Shown piece after piece: positions 37,101 to 45,130 of a stretch of DNA of 64,000 nt (positions are counted from its first letter, which is position 1; every line of letters starts with the position of its first letter). This stretch comes from Nocardia paucivorans NBRC 100373 (lineage in GTDB: Bacteria; Actinomycetota; Actinomycetes; Mycobacteriales; Mycobacteriaceae), in NCBI RefSeq assembly GCF_000308675.1, contig NZ_BAGE01000041.1, positions 1-64,000 on the forward strand, written 5' to 3'. The notes beneath the pieces were generated by a model that was given only the letters and a program-made list of their open reading frames with translations, was not told the origin of the DNA and did no database searches. A program made the translations under genes and the position numbers.

Positions 37101-40100
37101 GTACGTCGAAAAGTTCTGTGGCATAAACGAATTCGATCTCGGTCGCCCCGTCGGCGAATTCCCCGACCCGCAGCTCCAGATCGAATTTGGCCCGCGCGAT
37201 ATCGAGTTCCCGGGCGGATACGGTGAGTTCCGGCAGCGCCAATTCGGGCAGCGAATCGTCCCGCACGGTCAAGGCGACCTGGAACAGCGGGTGTCGGCCG
37301 GTGACGCGCGGATCGTGGCCGAGTTCGTCGACCACCCGCTCGAACGGGACATCGGCGTGGGCCAGGGCCGCGAGTTCGTTGTCCCGATCGGCGCGCAGCA
37401 GCGCGGTGAAGGCGAGATCGGGATCCACATCCGAACGCAGCACCACGGTATTGACGAACATGCCGACGAGGTCGTCGAGCATCCGGTGGGCGCGACCCGC
37501 CACCGGGGTGCCGATGGCGATATCCCGACCGCCGGTCACCGCGCGCAACAGCACCGCCAACGCCGAACGCAGCAGCATGAACGGGCCGACCCCCTGGGCG
37601 CGGGCCAGGTCGGCGAGGGCACGAACCAGCGGGGCGGGAATGGTGCGACGCACCACTGCCGCGTCCTGGGTGGGGTTATCGGGGCGCGGGCGGTCGTAGG
37701 GCAGTGGCAGTTCTTCCGGCAGGTCGGCGAGTCGATCGCGCCAATAGCCGAGCTGTCGACCGGCCGGGCTCTCGGGGTCGGTATCGCTACCGAGATATTC
37801 CCGCTGCCAGAGCCCGAAATCGGCATACTGCACCGGAAGCGGCGGCCAGATCGGCGCCCCACCGCGACACCGCGCCGTATAGGCGACGGCGAGGTCTCGG
37901 GTCAACGGCCCGAGCGACCGGCCGTCCGCGGCGATATGGTGCAGCACGATACCGAGCAGGTACCGACCGACGCCGGTGCGCAGCAGTACCGCCCGCAACG
38001 GGGTGTCGATGGTGAGATCGAAACCGCCGCGGGCCAGATCCCGCAGTATGGTTTCGGCGGTCTCGGGGGATACGTCCCGGGGCTGCGGTACGGACAATGC
38101 ACGGTCGGCGGGCAGCACCCGCTGATAGGCGCCGTCTCCGTCCTCCGGGAAGACGGTGCGCAATATCTCGTGTCGTTCGACGAGATCGGCCAACGCCGCG
38201 CGCAGTGCCGCCACATCCAGGTCACCGGTTATATCGAGGACGAAAGCGATGTTGTAGGCACTGGATTCGGGAGCGAATCGGTTGAGGAACCACAGTCGCT
38301 GTTGCGGCAGTGACAGCGGAACCCGATCCGGTCGCGGAATCCGGGCGGTGAGCGGAAGCCGGTGAGCGGTCGGCGCCTGCGCGATCCGCTCGGCCAATGC
38401 GGCGACGGTCGGTGCGTCGAAGATGGTGCGCACCGGCAACTCCACCCCGAACCGCTCGTCCAGGACGGTGACCAGTCGGGTGGCCAACAGGGAGTTACCG
38501 CCCAGATCGAAGAAACCGTCCTCGACACCGACGCTCGCCCGTCCCAGCACCTCGGCGAATGCCTCGGCGATCCGTCGCTCGGTCTCGGTGGCCGGTGCCC
38601 GCGATCCGGTCCCGGATTCCCCGCGGAACACCGGTTCGGGCAGGGCCTTGCGGTCGAGTTTGCCGGACGGGGTCTTCGGCAGTTCATCCAGGACGGTGAT
38701 CGCCGCGGGCACCATGTACTCGGGCAACAGCCCGCGCACGGTTTTCCGGATCTCCGCCGGGTCGACCGGTCCGCTCACCGTCACATACGCGGCGAGCCGC
38801 TCCCGGTCACGGGTGTCGGTGTGCACCACCGTGACCGCGGAGCGCACCCCGGGGTGGGCGCACAGCGCGTGATCGATCTCGTGCAACTCGATCCGGAAAC
38901 CCCGAATCTTGATCTGGCCGTCGGCGCGGCCGAGGAACCGCAACCGCCCGGATCGTTCGATCACCACCAGATCACCGGTGCGGTACATACGTTCCCCACG
39001 GCGTCCGAGCGGGTTGGCGACGAAACGGGCGGCGGTCAGACCATGCCGACCGTGGTAGCCCCGGGCCAGACCCGGCCCGGACAGGTACAACTCACCGGGT
39101 GTGCCCGGCGGCACCGGCTGCAATCGGTCGTCCAGGACGAACAGCCGCATACCGCGCACCGGGTGCCCGAGCGGCACCGGACGGCCGGCCCGCATGGGAC
39201 CGGAGATGGTCGCCGCCACCGTGGCCTCGGACGGGCCGTACATATTGTGCATGCGATACCGGGGCGCCCAGCTGTCGACGAGTTCCTGGCTGCAGGCCTC
39301 ACCACCGACCATGACGGAGCACAGTGTGTCGAAGTCCTGCGGCGGGACGGTGGCCAGGGCGGCCGGGGTGATGAAGGCATGGGTCACCCGTTCGGTGCGC
39401 AGGAGTGTCGCCAGTTCCCGGCCCCCGTAGATATCGGCGGGAGCGACCACCACCGTGGCGCCGGCGGCGAAGCCGAGCAACAGTTCCAGCACCGAGGCGT
39501 CGAAACTGGGCGAGGCGAAATGCAGGGTGCGGGATCGGTCGGTGACCCCGAACCGGTAGCGCTGCTCACCGGCGAACGAGGCCAACCCGGCATGGGTGAC
39601 GATCACCGCTTTGGGGGTGCCGGTGGAGCCGGAGGTGTAGATGAAATAGGCCGGGTGGGCGGTGCGCAACGGCCTATACCGGTCGGCGTCGGTGATCGGC
39701 GTGGCCGGATGGCCGGCGCAGGCGTCGGTGACGGCCGGTGTGCCGAGCACCAACCAGGTGCCGGCGCGGCTGGTAGGCCAGTCGGGCAGACCGGCATGGT
39801 GGTCCGGGTCGGTGATACCGAGCAGCGCACCGGAATCGGCGAGCATATGCGCGATTCGCTCGCGCGGGTAACCGGGGTCGACCGGAACGTACGCGGCACC
39901 GGTTTTGGCGACCGCCCAGACGGCGACGATCGAATCCAGGCCGCGGGGCAGCGCGACGGCCACCACCGTCTCCGGGGCGGCGCCGTGCGCGATGAGCAGC
40001 CGGGCGAGCCGGTTCGACCGCTCGTCCAGCTCTCGATAGGTGGTGTCGCGGGCGCGGTAACGGACCGCGACGGCGTCCGGCAGCCGTTCGGCGATCTCGG

Positions 40101-43100
40101 TGAACATTCGGGCCAGGGTGGTCGGCGGTTCGGCCGGTCCCCCGGCGATGGGCACCAGGTTCGCGCGTTCGTGCCGGTCGAGCAGGTCGATATCGCCGAG
40201 TGGACGCTGCGGCTCGGCGACCACCGCCGACAGAGTGGTCACGAACCGGCGGGCGAACGCCTCGACCGTGCGCGCGTCGAAGATATCGGTGGCGTAGCCG
40301 AATTCGGCGCGCAGATCACCATCGGCGCCGTCGTCGTGGATCTCCAGCTGGAGATCGAACTTGGCCACCTCGGCGGCGGGCGGCAAGATCTCGGCACACA
40401 CCCCGGGCAGGTCCAGATGCAGCTCGGGCGCGTTGTCGTAGGACAGCATCACCTGGAACAGCGGATGCCGTGATCCGGAACGCTCCGGATTGACCAGTTC
40501 CACGAGCCGTTCGAACGGCACATCGGCATTGGCGAAGGCGTTCAGGTCGGTTTCGCGGATGTGATCGAGCATTCGGTCGAAACCGGCGGCGGGGTCGACG
40601 GCGGTGCGCAGGACCAGGGTGTTGACGAACATGCCGACCAGCTCGTCCAGCGCCGGATCGGAGCGGCCCGCGATCGGAGTGCCGATGACGATATCGGTGC
40701 TGCCGCACAGCCGGGACAGCAGCGCGGCCAGTGTGGCATGCATGACCATGAACATGCTGACACCGCGGTCCGCGGCCAACTCGGTTGCCTCGCGGCGGAT
40801 CTCGGCCGGGATGGTGAAAGCGATCCGCGCCCCCTCGGTGGATCGGTGCAGCGGACGTGGCCGGTCCAACGGCAGGTCCAGCTGATCCGGCAGACCGGCC
40901 AGCTCCGCGCGCCAGTAGACGATCTGCCGGCTGAGCGCGCTCGTCGGATCGGTTTCCTCACCCAGCAGTTCCCGCTGCCAGATCGCGAAATCGGCATACT
41001 GCACCGGCAGCGGGGTCCACTGCGGCGCCCGCCCCTCGGCGCGGGCCGCCACCGCGGTCACCAGATCTCGGGCCAGGGGGGCGATGGACCAACCGTCGCC
41101 GCAGATGTGGTGCAACACCAGGACGAGCACATGGCGATCGGTGTCGGTGGCGTACAGCGCCACCCGGATCGGGGCCTCGGCGCGCAGGTCGAAACCGCGG
41201 CCGGCGAACTCCTGGACCAGCGCGGTGATATCGGCACCGTCGGCATCGATCACGTCCAGGCCGAGCGGGATATCGGCGGCGGGGTGCACCAGTTGGTAGG
41301 GGCCCTCCGAGGTTTCCGGAAAGGTGGTGCGCAGACTTTCGTGCCGTTCCAGCACATCGGTCAGGCCCGCGCGCAGCGCCTCGATATCGAGACTGCCGTC
41401 CAGGGCGACGGCGAGCGGCATGTTGTAGAGGGCGGCGTGTTCGGCGAACCGGTTGAGAATCCACAACCGTTGCTGGGCAGGTGACAACGGTATGCGAGCG
41501 GGCCGCTCGACCGGCACCAGGCTCGGCGCGACGATATCCATGGCGTCGGCGGCGAGGCGTTCGCTCAGGGCGGCGACACTGCCCGCCTCGAACAGGTCGC
41601 GGATGGTGAGCCGCACGCTCAAGGCGGCATTGATCCGCGCTACCGCCCGTGCGGCGACCAGGGAATTACCGCCCAGTTCGAAGAAGCCGTCCTCGATCCC
41701 GATCTCATCGAGGGACAGCAGGTCGGCGAATATCTCGGTAAGGGTCCGCTCCGTCTCGGTGCGCGGCGCGGTGCGCACCCGTTCCCCGGTGTCGCCGGGG
41801 GCGGGCAGCGCGGCCCGGTCGATCTTGCCGTTGCTGTTGAGCGGCAGTTCGTCGAGCGCGACCACCGCGGCGGGAACCATATAGGCGGGTAGGGTCCGCG
41901 ACAGCCGGGCGCGCAGCGCCTCGGTATCGATCCGGACCGGTTCGCCGTCGCTGCCACGGACCGCCACCACATAGGCGACCAGTCGGTCGCCGGCGGGCCC
42001 GGCGTGCGCGACGCAGACCGCACGCGCGATATGGTCCTCGGCCAGCAGCGCGGCCTCGATTTCGCCGAGTTCGATGCGCAGACCGCGGATCTTGACCTGG
42101 AAGTCGGTGCGGCCCAGATACTCCAGGACCCCGACGCCGCCCTGGGGGTCGTCGCGAACGGGTTGCCATCGGGCCAGATCCCCGGTTCGGTACATGCGCG
42201 CCCCAGGGGTGAAAGGTTCGGCGACGAACCGTTCGGCCGTCAGCGCCGCCTGGCCGACGTATCCGCGGGCCAACTGCATTCCGGCCAGATACAACTCGCC
42301 CACCGCGCCCGGCGGTACCGGCCGTAGGCGGGAGTCCAGGACATAGGTTCGGGTGTTCCACACCGGCGAGCCGATGGGCACACTCGTGGGCTCGGATGGA
42401 CAGGGCCAGTAGGTGACGTCGACGGCGGCCTCGGTCGGGCCGTAGAGGTTGTGCAGTTGGGTTCCCGGCAGTGCGGCGTGGAAATCGCGCACGGTCGCGG
42501 CCGGTAGCGCTTCGCCGCTGCAGAACACCCGACGCAGTCCCACGCAGCCGCGCATCTCGGCATCGGTGACGAAAACCGACAGCATCGATGGCACGAAATG
42601 CGCTGTGGTGATGTGTTTTTCCGCGATGACGTCGGCCAGGTACTGCGGATCGCGGTGCCCGTCGGGTCGGGCCAGCACCAGTCGGGCGCCGACCTGCAAG
42701 GGCCAGAAGAACTCCCATACCGACACATCGAAGGTCGCGGGGGTTTTCTGAAGTACCGCGTCGGTGTCGTCGAGCGGATATTCGTGCTGCATCCAGCGCA
42801 GCCGGTTCACGATGGCCCGGTGCGCGATGCCCACGCCCTTGGGGGTTCCGGTGGATCCGGAGGTGAAGAGGACGTAGGCGAGGTGGTCGACGTGGAGCGG
42901 CCGGATCCGATCGGCGTCGGTGATCGGCGCCGCGTCCATCCCGGACAGGTCCAGACCGTCGAGGGCGAGTGTCGGCGTGTGGTCGGGCAGGGTGGCCCCC
43001 TCGCGGTCCAGAACCAGCACCGCGACCGGTTGGGCGCGGGCCATGATCCGGGACAGTCGCTCGACCGGATGCTCCGGGTCCATCGGCAGATACGCGGCGC

Positions 43101-44739
43101 CGGTCTTGACGATCGCGTACATCCCGACCACCAGTTCGAGGCTGCGGCGCAGGCACAGTCCGACCACCCGCTCCGGTCCGGCGCCGCAGGAGATGAGCAA
43201 CCGGGCCAGTCGATTGGCGCGCTCGTCGAGTTCGCGGTAGGTCAGCGTCTCGTTCTCGAACTCCACGGCCACGGCGTCCGGGCAGACGGCCACCCGCTCG
43301 GCGAAGAGGTCGACCAGGGTGGCCGGGGCGAGGTCGACGGCGGTGTCGTTCCACGTGCGCAGGACCAGATCCCGTTCGGCCTCGGTGATGGCCGGCAGGC
43401 CGAATGCGGGAGTGTCGGACGGGACGGCGAGGAAACGGTTCAGGAAGTCGAGGAACCGCTCGTGGTGGGCCGCCAGTTCGGCCTCGCCGTAGAGCTGCGG
43501 GTTGGCCTCGAAGTCGAGGTGGATCCGGTTGCCGGCGCCGTAGTAGAGGTTGACCGACAGGTCCTCCACCGGGCCGGTCGCCATCACCTGCGGCGATCCC
43601 TCCACATCACCGAACTGCAGCTTGTTGCCGAACAACATGACGTTGATCATCGGCCCGAAGAAGCCCCGCGAACCCCGCGAGTAGCCACAGTCCCGGCGGA
43701 TGTCCTCGTGCCGGTAGCGCTGATGTCGCAATGCACCGGTGATCTGCTGCTGCACGATGCGCACCGCGTCCTCGACCGTGGTGTCGCTCCCGAACCGGAC
43801 CCGCAGCGGCACCACATTCGACACCACACCGGCCGAGCGGCGCAATGCAACGGTTGTGCGGGCGGAGACGGGCAGGCTCAGCACCACATCGTTCTCACCG
43901 GTCACCGCGCGCACATAGCAGGCCAGCGCGGCGGCGAACACACTCGGCTGCGAGGCGTTCAGCCTGTCCGCCACCGCGGTCACCCTGGCCTCGGTCAGCT
44001 CGTCGAGGCGCGCCGCGGCCAGGCGCCGGCCCGGATCGGGGGCGGACGACGGATTGGCGGCCGTGGACAGGGTGAGCACCTCGCCCACACCGGCCAACAG
44101 TTCCCGCCAGTAGAGACCGTCGGTGACGAACCGGTCGGAATTGCGGTATTCGATTTCGCCGGCGTACAACTCGGCCAGCGGCATGGCCCGCGATACCGAC
44201 GGTTCGCGCTGTTGTTCGAGAGCGGTATAGATCTCGGCGGTGCGGGTGTTGCCGCTCATGGCGCCGTAGCCGTCGATGAGGATGTGGTGGGCACGCGAGT
44301 ACCAGATGTAGTCACGCTCGCCGGTGCGCAGCACCGCATTGATGATGAGCGGGTCACGTTCCAGATCGAAGGGGGCGCGGGTGGCCTCGTCCATCCAGCG
44401 CCGCGCGGCGGCGGACGGATCGGGTTCGTCGCGGAAATCGAGCCGGATGAAGGTGGGCTTCAGGTCGGGGTCGAGTACCTGATGGGGGACCCCGTCGATG
44501 GTCACGAGACGTAGGAGATCTGTTTCCGTTTCCCGCCCGTAACGTTCCAGAGCGGTGAACAGGCGGTCGATATCGAGGTCGCCGTGTATTTCGACGGATT
44601 GGGCGATGATGAGGGGAACGTCTGGTCGGATGCGCTGGGCGTACCAGATACCCATCTGCGCGGGGGACAGCGGAAAGGCCTGTGCCAAGAGTTCGCCGGC
44701 CGACAAGTCACCGATTTGCTCGGTGGCCACAGATCTCAT
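31162..44739 (-). CDS. Four-module nonribosomal peptide synthetase (C-A-T x4, TE)
   Basis: The protein has 4525 residues; ATG 44739 is used, with GGAG six bases upstream, rather than the TTG at 44742. C domains have intact HHxxxDG motifs near residues 151, 1210, 2267 and 3330. The A3 motif of the four A domains (YTSGSTG or FTSGSTG) lies near 622, 1698, 2752 and 3820. Carrier serines (GGNSL) are near 1026, 2083, 3139 and 4210. The TE has GWSLGG (Ser about 4344) and His about 4498. There is no epimerase or methylase. Read by the ten-residue rule, A1 gives D-V-W-H-F-S-L-V-D-K, the serine code; A2 gives DALFMGMVAK, A3 DALFMGVIVK and A4 DALFLGVIVK, which I cannot assign. C1 resembles EntF, with FGPMINVMLFG and ATGPVEDL. 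The expected product is an N-acylated Ser-X-X-X peptide released by the TE. No MbtH gene or starter-unit gene is in the window. Confidence 0.95.
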   Translation of the reverse strand: MRSVATEQIGDLSAGELLAQAFPLSPAQMGIWYAQRIRPDVPLIIAQSVEIHGDLDIDRLFTALERYGRETETDLLRLVTIDGVPHQVLDPDLKPTFIRLDFRDEPDPSAAARRWMDEATRAPFDLERDPLIINAVLRTGERDYIWYSRAHHILIDGYGAMSGNTRTAEIYTALEQQREPSVSRAMPLAELYAGEIEYRNSDRFVTDGLYWRELLAGVGEVLTLSTAANPSSAPDPGRRLAAARLDELTEARVTAVADRLNASQPSVFAAALACYVRAVTGENDVVLSLPVSARTTVALRRSAGVVSNVVPLRVRFGSDTTVEDAVRIVQQQITGALRHQRYRHEDIRRDCGYSRGSRGFFGPMINVMLFGNKLQFGDVEGSPQVMATGPVEDLSVNLYYGAGNRIHLDFEANPQLYGEAELAAHHERFLDFLNRFLAVPSDTPAFGLPAITEAERDLVLRTWNDTAVDLAPATLVDLFAERVAVCPDAVAVEFENETLTYRELDERANRLARLLISCGAGPERVVGLCLRRSLELVVGMYAIVKTGAAYLPMDPEHPVERLSRIMARAQPVAVLVLDREGATLPDHTPTLALDGLDLSGMDAAPITDADRIRPLHVDHLAYVLFTSGSTGTPKGVGIAHRAIVNRLRWMQHEYPLDDTDAVLQKTPATFDVSVWEFFWPLQVGARLVLARPDGHRDPQYLADVIAEKHITTAHFVPSMLSVFVTDAEMRGCVGLRRVFCSGEALPAATVRDFHAALPGTQLHNLYGPTEAAVDVTYWPCPSEPTSVPIGSPVWNTRTYVLDSRLRPVPPGAVGELYLAGMQLARGYVGQAALTAERFVAEPFTPGARMYRTGDLARWQPVRDDPQGGVGVLEYLGRTDFQVKIRGLRIELGEIEAALLAEDHIARAVCVAHAGPAGDRLVAYVVAVRGSDGEPVRIDTEALRARLSRTLPAYMVPAAVVALDELPLNSNGKIDRAALPAPGDTGERVRTAPRTETERTLTEIFADLLSLDEIGIEDGFFELGGNSLVAARAVARINAALSVRLTIRDLFEAGSVAALSERLAADAMDIVAPSLVPVERPARIPLSPAQQRLWILNRFAEHAALYNMPLAVALDGSLDIEALRAGLTDVLERHESLRTTFPETSEGPYQLVHPAADIPLGLDVIDADGADITALVQEFAGRGFDLRAEAPIRVALYATDTDRHVLVLVLHHICGDGWSIAPLARDLVTAVAARAEGRAPQWTPLPVQYADFAIWQRELLGEETDPTSALSRQIVYWRAELAGLPDQLDLPLDRPRPLHRSTEGARIAFTIPAEIRREATELAADRGVSMFMVMHATLAALLSRLCGSTDIVIGTPIAGRSDPALDELVGMFVNTLVLRTAVDPAAGFDRMLDHIRETDLNAFANADVPFERLVELVNPERSGSRHPLFQVMLSYDNAPELHLDLPGVCAEILPPAAEVAKFDLQLEIHDDGADGDLRAEFGYATDIFDARTVEAFARRFVTTLSAVVAEPQRPLGDIDLLDRHERANLVPIAGGPAEPPTTLARMFTEIAERLPDAVAVRYRARDTTYRELDERSNRLARLLIAHGAAPETVVAVALPRGLDSIVAVWAVAKTGAAYVPVDPGYPRERIAHMLADSGALLGITDPDHHAGLPDWPTSRAGTWLVLGTPAVTDACAGHPATPITDADRYRPLRTAHPAYFIYTSGSTGTPKAVIVTHAGLASFAGEQRYRFGVTDRSRTLHFASPSFDASVLELLLGFAAGATVVVAPADIYGGRELATLLRTERVTHAFITPAALATVPPQDFDTLCSVMVGGEACSQELVDSWAPRYRMHNMYGPSEATVAATISGPMRAGRPVPLGHPVRGMRLFVLDDRLQPVPPGTPGELYLSGPGLARGYHGRHGLTAARFVANPLGRRGERMYRTGDLVVIERSGRLRFLGRADGQIKIRGFRIELHEIDHALCAHPGVRSAVTVVHTDTRDRERLAAYVTVSGPVDPAEIRKTVRGLLPEYMVPAAITVLDELPKTPSGKLDRKALPEPVFRGESGTGSRAPATETERRIAEAFAEVLGRASVGVEDGFFDLGGNSLLATRLVTVLDERFGVELPVRTIFDAPTVAALAERIAQAPTAHRLPLTARIPRPDRVPLSLPQQRLWFLNRFAPESSAYNIAFVLDITGDLDVAALRAALADLVERHEILRTVFPEDGDGAYQRVLPADRALSVPQPRDVSPETAETILRDLARGGFDLTIDTPLRAVLLRTGVGRYLLGIVLHHIAADGRSLGPLTRDLAVAYTARCRGGAPIWPPLPVQYADFGLWQREYLGSDTDPESPAGRQLGYWRDRLADLPEELPLPYDRPRPDNPTQDAAVVRRTIPAPLVRALADLARAQGVGPFMLLRSALAVLLRAVTGGRDIAIGTPVAGRAHRMLDDLVGMFVNTVVLRSDVDPDLAFTALLRADRDNELAALAHADVPFERVVDELGHDPRVTGRHPLFQVALTVRDDSLPELALPELTVSARELDIARAKFDLELRVGEFADGATEIEFVYATELFDVRTVETLAYRFLRVLTAVGADPEVPIRDIDTRTEFERVRLAPALGPAGGIPRTLAAVFTATASVYPMRPAIRAGETTLDYAELDRRSNILAWRLIRRGLGPGDRVAMGLTRSVDSVTAVLAITKTGAAFVPVDPNYPVERIAHMLTDSGCVFGITRSDHARRLRSTGGAGIEWLPIDDLADPQDAGSENSITDYDRVRPVRLADLAYVIYTSGSTGKPKGVAVTHGGLSELAAEFRDRLRIDHSARTMHFASPSFDAAVLDLLLTVGSGAAMVIVPPDVYGGDELAELMTRERVTHTFITPAALATIDRDRWPLPDLRGLMVGGEAYGPDLVARWAPGRRMFNVYGPTETTIVITLGELASDGPITIGTLARGARALVLDERLRPVPIGVPGELYLGGPGLAQGYLDRFGLTAARFVADPYGPPGARLYRTGDVVRWNTTGELVYLGRSDHQVKVRGFRIELGEITAVLADHPEVGFAHTAVRRIAGADRIVAFVRPIDPTRPPEPESLRAHAAQRLPAHMVPAALALLDEIPLTPVGKLDVDALPQPRPFTTERVGRPPATETERLVAEIMGELLDVETVFADDGFFEIGGNSLLATRLVSRLAAVTGTRLEVRAVFAAPTVAEIAALLDTGAGRDDRPEPTRRERPERIPLSAAQRRLWFLNRFEAGVAGQGSGAYNVPVVLRLRGELNRIALATALHCLQERHETLRTVFPEIDGEPAQVVLGPIDAVVPLEESTVTVADAAEAIHRLTTPGFDLATEVPLRATLLTVADVPEEYILVLVVHHIAVDGWSLEPLAADMATAYRAVLAGIDPRPDIPPIQYVDYTLWQQDLLGSEDDPASPISRQLEYWRHTLAGLPELLDLPTDRPRPPVPSYRGGTVGCVLDPKIHRGLHDIAARHNVSLFMVLHAALAVLLHRMSGSDDIAVGTPIAGRDHPALDPLVGMFVNTLVLRTRIEPHRPFTALLDTVRETDLDAFAHADLPFERLVEVINPARSQSHHPLFQVMLSVRNEPVGTLELPGLRIDTVETDGGIAKFDLQFTITESHTPEREPNGITVAVNYSVDLFDETTAARFGNRLVRLLGAVVADSATAVGDLELLDPVERSALVPVRGARPDRPVTLPEVFTDAAEVDRQAVALRAGDTEITYDALDRWSNKLARLLIGLGVGPESLVALGIPRSVESVATVLAVAKAGAAFVPVDPGYPPHRIAHMLSDSGAGLGITISTHRAALSGATDHTEWLVLDDPEIRRQVLEAADDPITDRERTVPLRTAHPAYVIYTSGSTGIPKGVVVTHGGLSNFAAETAQRFEVRPGSRVLHFATPSFDAAMLDLLFALGGAATLVITPPGVVGGAELGRVLATERITHAFITTSALGTVDPSGLTDFRHVLVGGEALPPELVTRWAPGRRLHNVYGPTETTIVTIVSPPLHPDGPIPIGAPIRGVDACVLDARLHPVPLGVTGELFLSGAALARGYHDRPGLTAQRFVANPFGKPGERMYRTGDLVRILPSADGGPGVIDYVGRTDHQVKIRGFRIELGEIDAALARHESVEFSLTIGHRTPAGATTLVSYVKPGDGHTPTPAELTAHVARLVPNYMVPQSIMLIDRVPLTPVGKLDRRALPEPVFTGAEGYRAPTTRTETLLCAAFAEALGVERVGVDDGFFELGGNSLLATKVVARLRADGIDLPVQLMFGDSTPAAIAARLDAGSADDAVNRALDPILPLRPATESSAAPLFCVHPAIGLAWCYSGLLRHLPADRPVYGLQAPHVAGHTGFDSIAAAADHYVAHIRSVQPHGPYHLLGWSLGGLIAHEIAVRLQRAGERVALLAMLDSYRLSDELLDRAMPSIADIVGEFGGDAVNAHGALDPEMSLTDVAELLRAQPGPFAALTVEHLERLYTGYADGTVQAHGFRPGVHDGDLLFFTAAADPVNRENPDRSADGWREHITGIVREHLLPCTHAEMTTPEALAVIGPILRRHLEEKETER

Positions 44740-45130
44740 CAATCACTCCGTTCTACCGCTGGTTGATGTATCTCCCCGAACACAGTCGCGGCGGGCGAGA
44801 AGACGCCGGACGTAGGACGTGATCCACGACCTATGATTCGGAACGTTCGGGGGCGCGGATGGCCGGATATTGAATCGTTGCACAGCCGTGAGCGATCACC
44901 CGGACGACACGCCGAGTGAGCAAATTTTCCGCAAAACACACAGCTCGGACAACGATATTCGACTGCTCAGGACAGAATGTCGAGCAGCGGACCGACCGGG
45001 ATGATCTCGATGGCTATCGGCGAGCGAACAGCAAATGAACCGATCGGCGTCGCGCGCCGAGAGTGCTTCCGGCAACGAAGATCACGGCGCGGAAACGGCG
45101 GGACGCGCCGAGCGTCGGTGGCGACGCGGA
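44740..45130. other. Intergenic region upstream of the NRPS gene
   Basis: This 391 bp region lies between the NRPS start and the end of lnt, both on the minus strand, so it should hold the NRPS promoter and an lnt terminator. No gene is credible. I looked for a DtxR/IdeR iron box and did not find one. A weak inverted repeat CTGCTC-N13-GAGCAG lies at 44963-44987. The stretch is AT-richer than the flanking genes. Confidence 0.5.

Noticed and set aside
33967..38313. A 1448-codon open frame on the plus strand through the NRPS gene
   Set aside because: It is antisense to coherent C-A-T domains. It is His/Arg/Gly-rich with no domain, and long antisense frames are a by-product of high-GC codon bias. 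The same holds for the plus-strand frames at 38362-40473 and 42598-44514.
44740..45130. Iron-responsive (IdeR/DtxR) box upstream of the NRPS
   Set aside because: It would have supported a siderophore, but no sequence close to the 19-bp iron box was found by eye.
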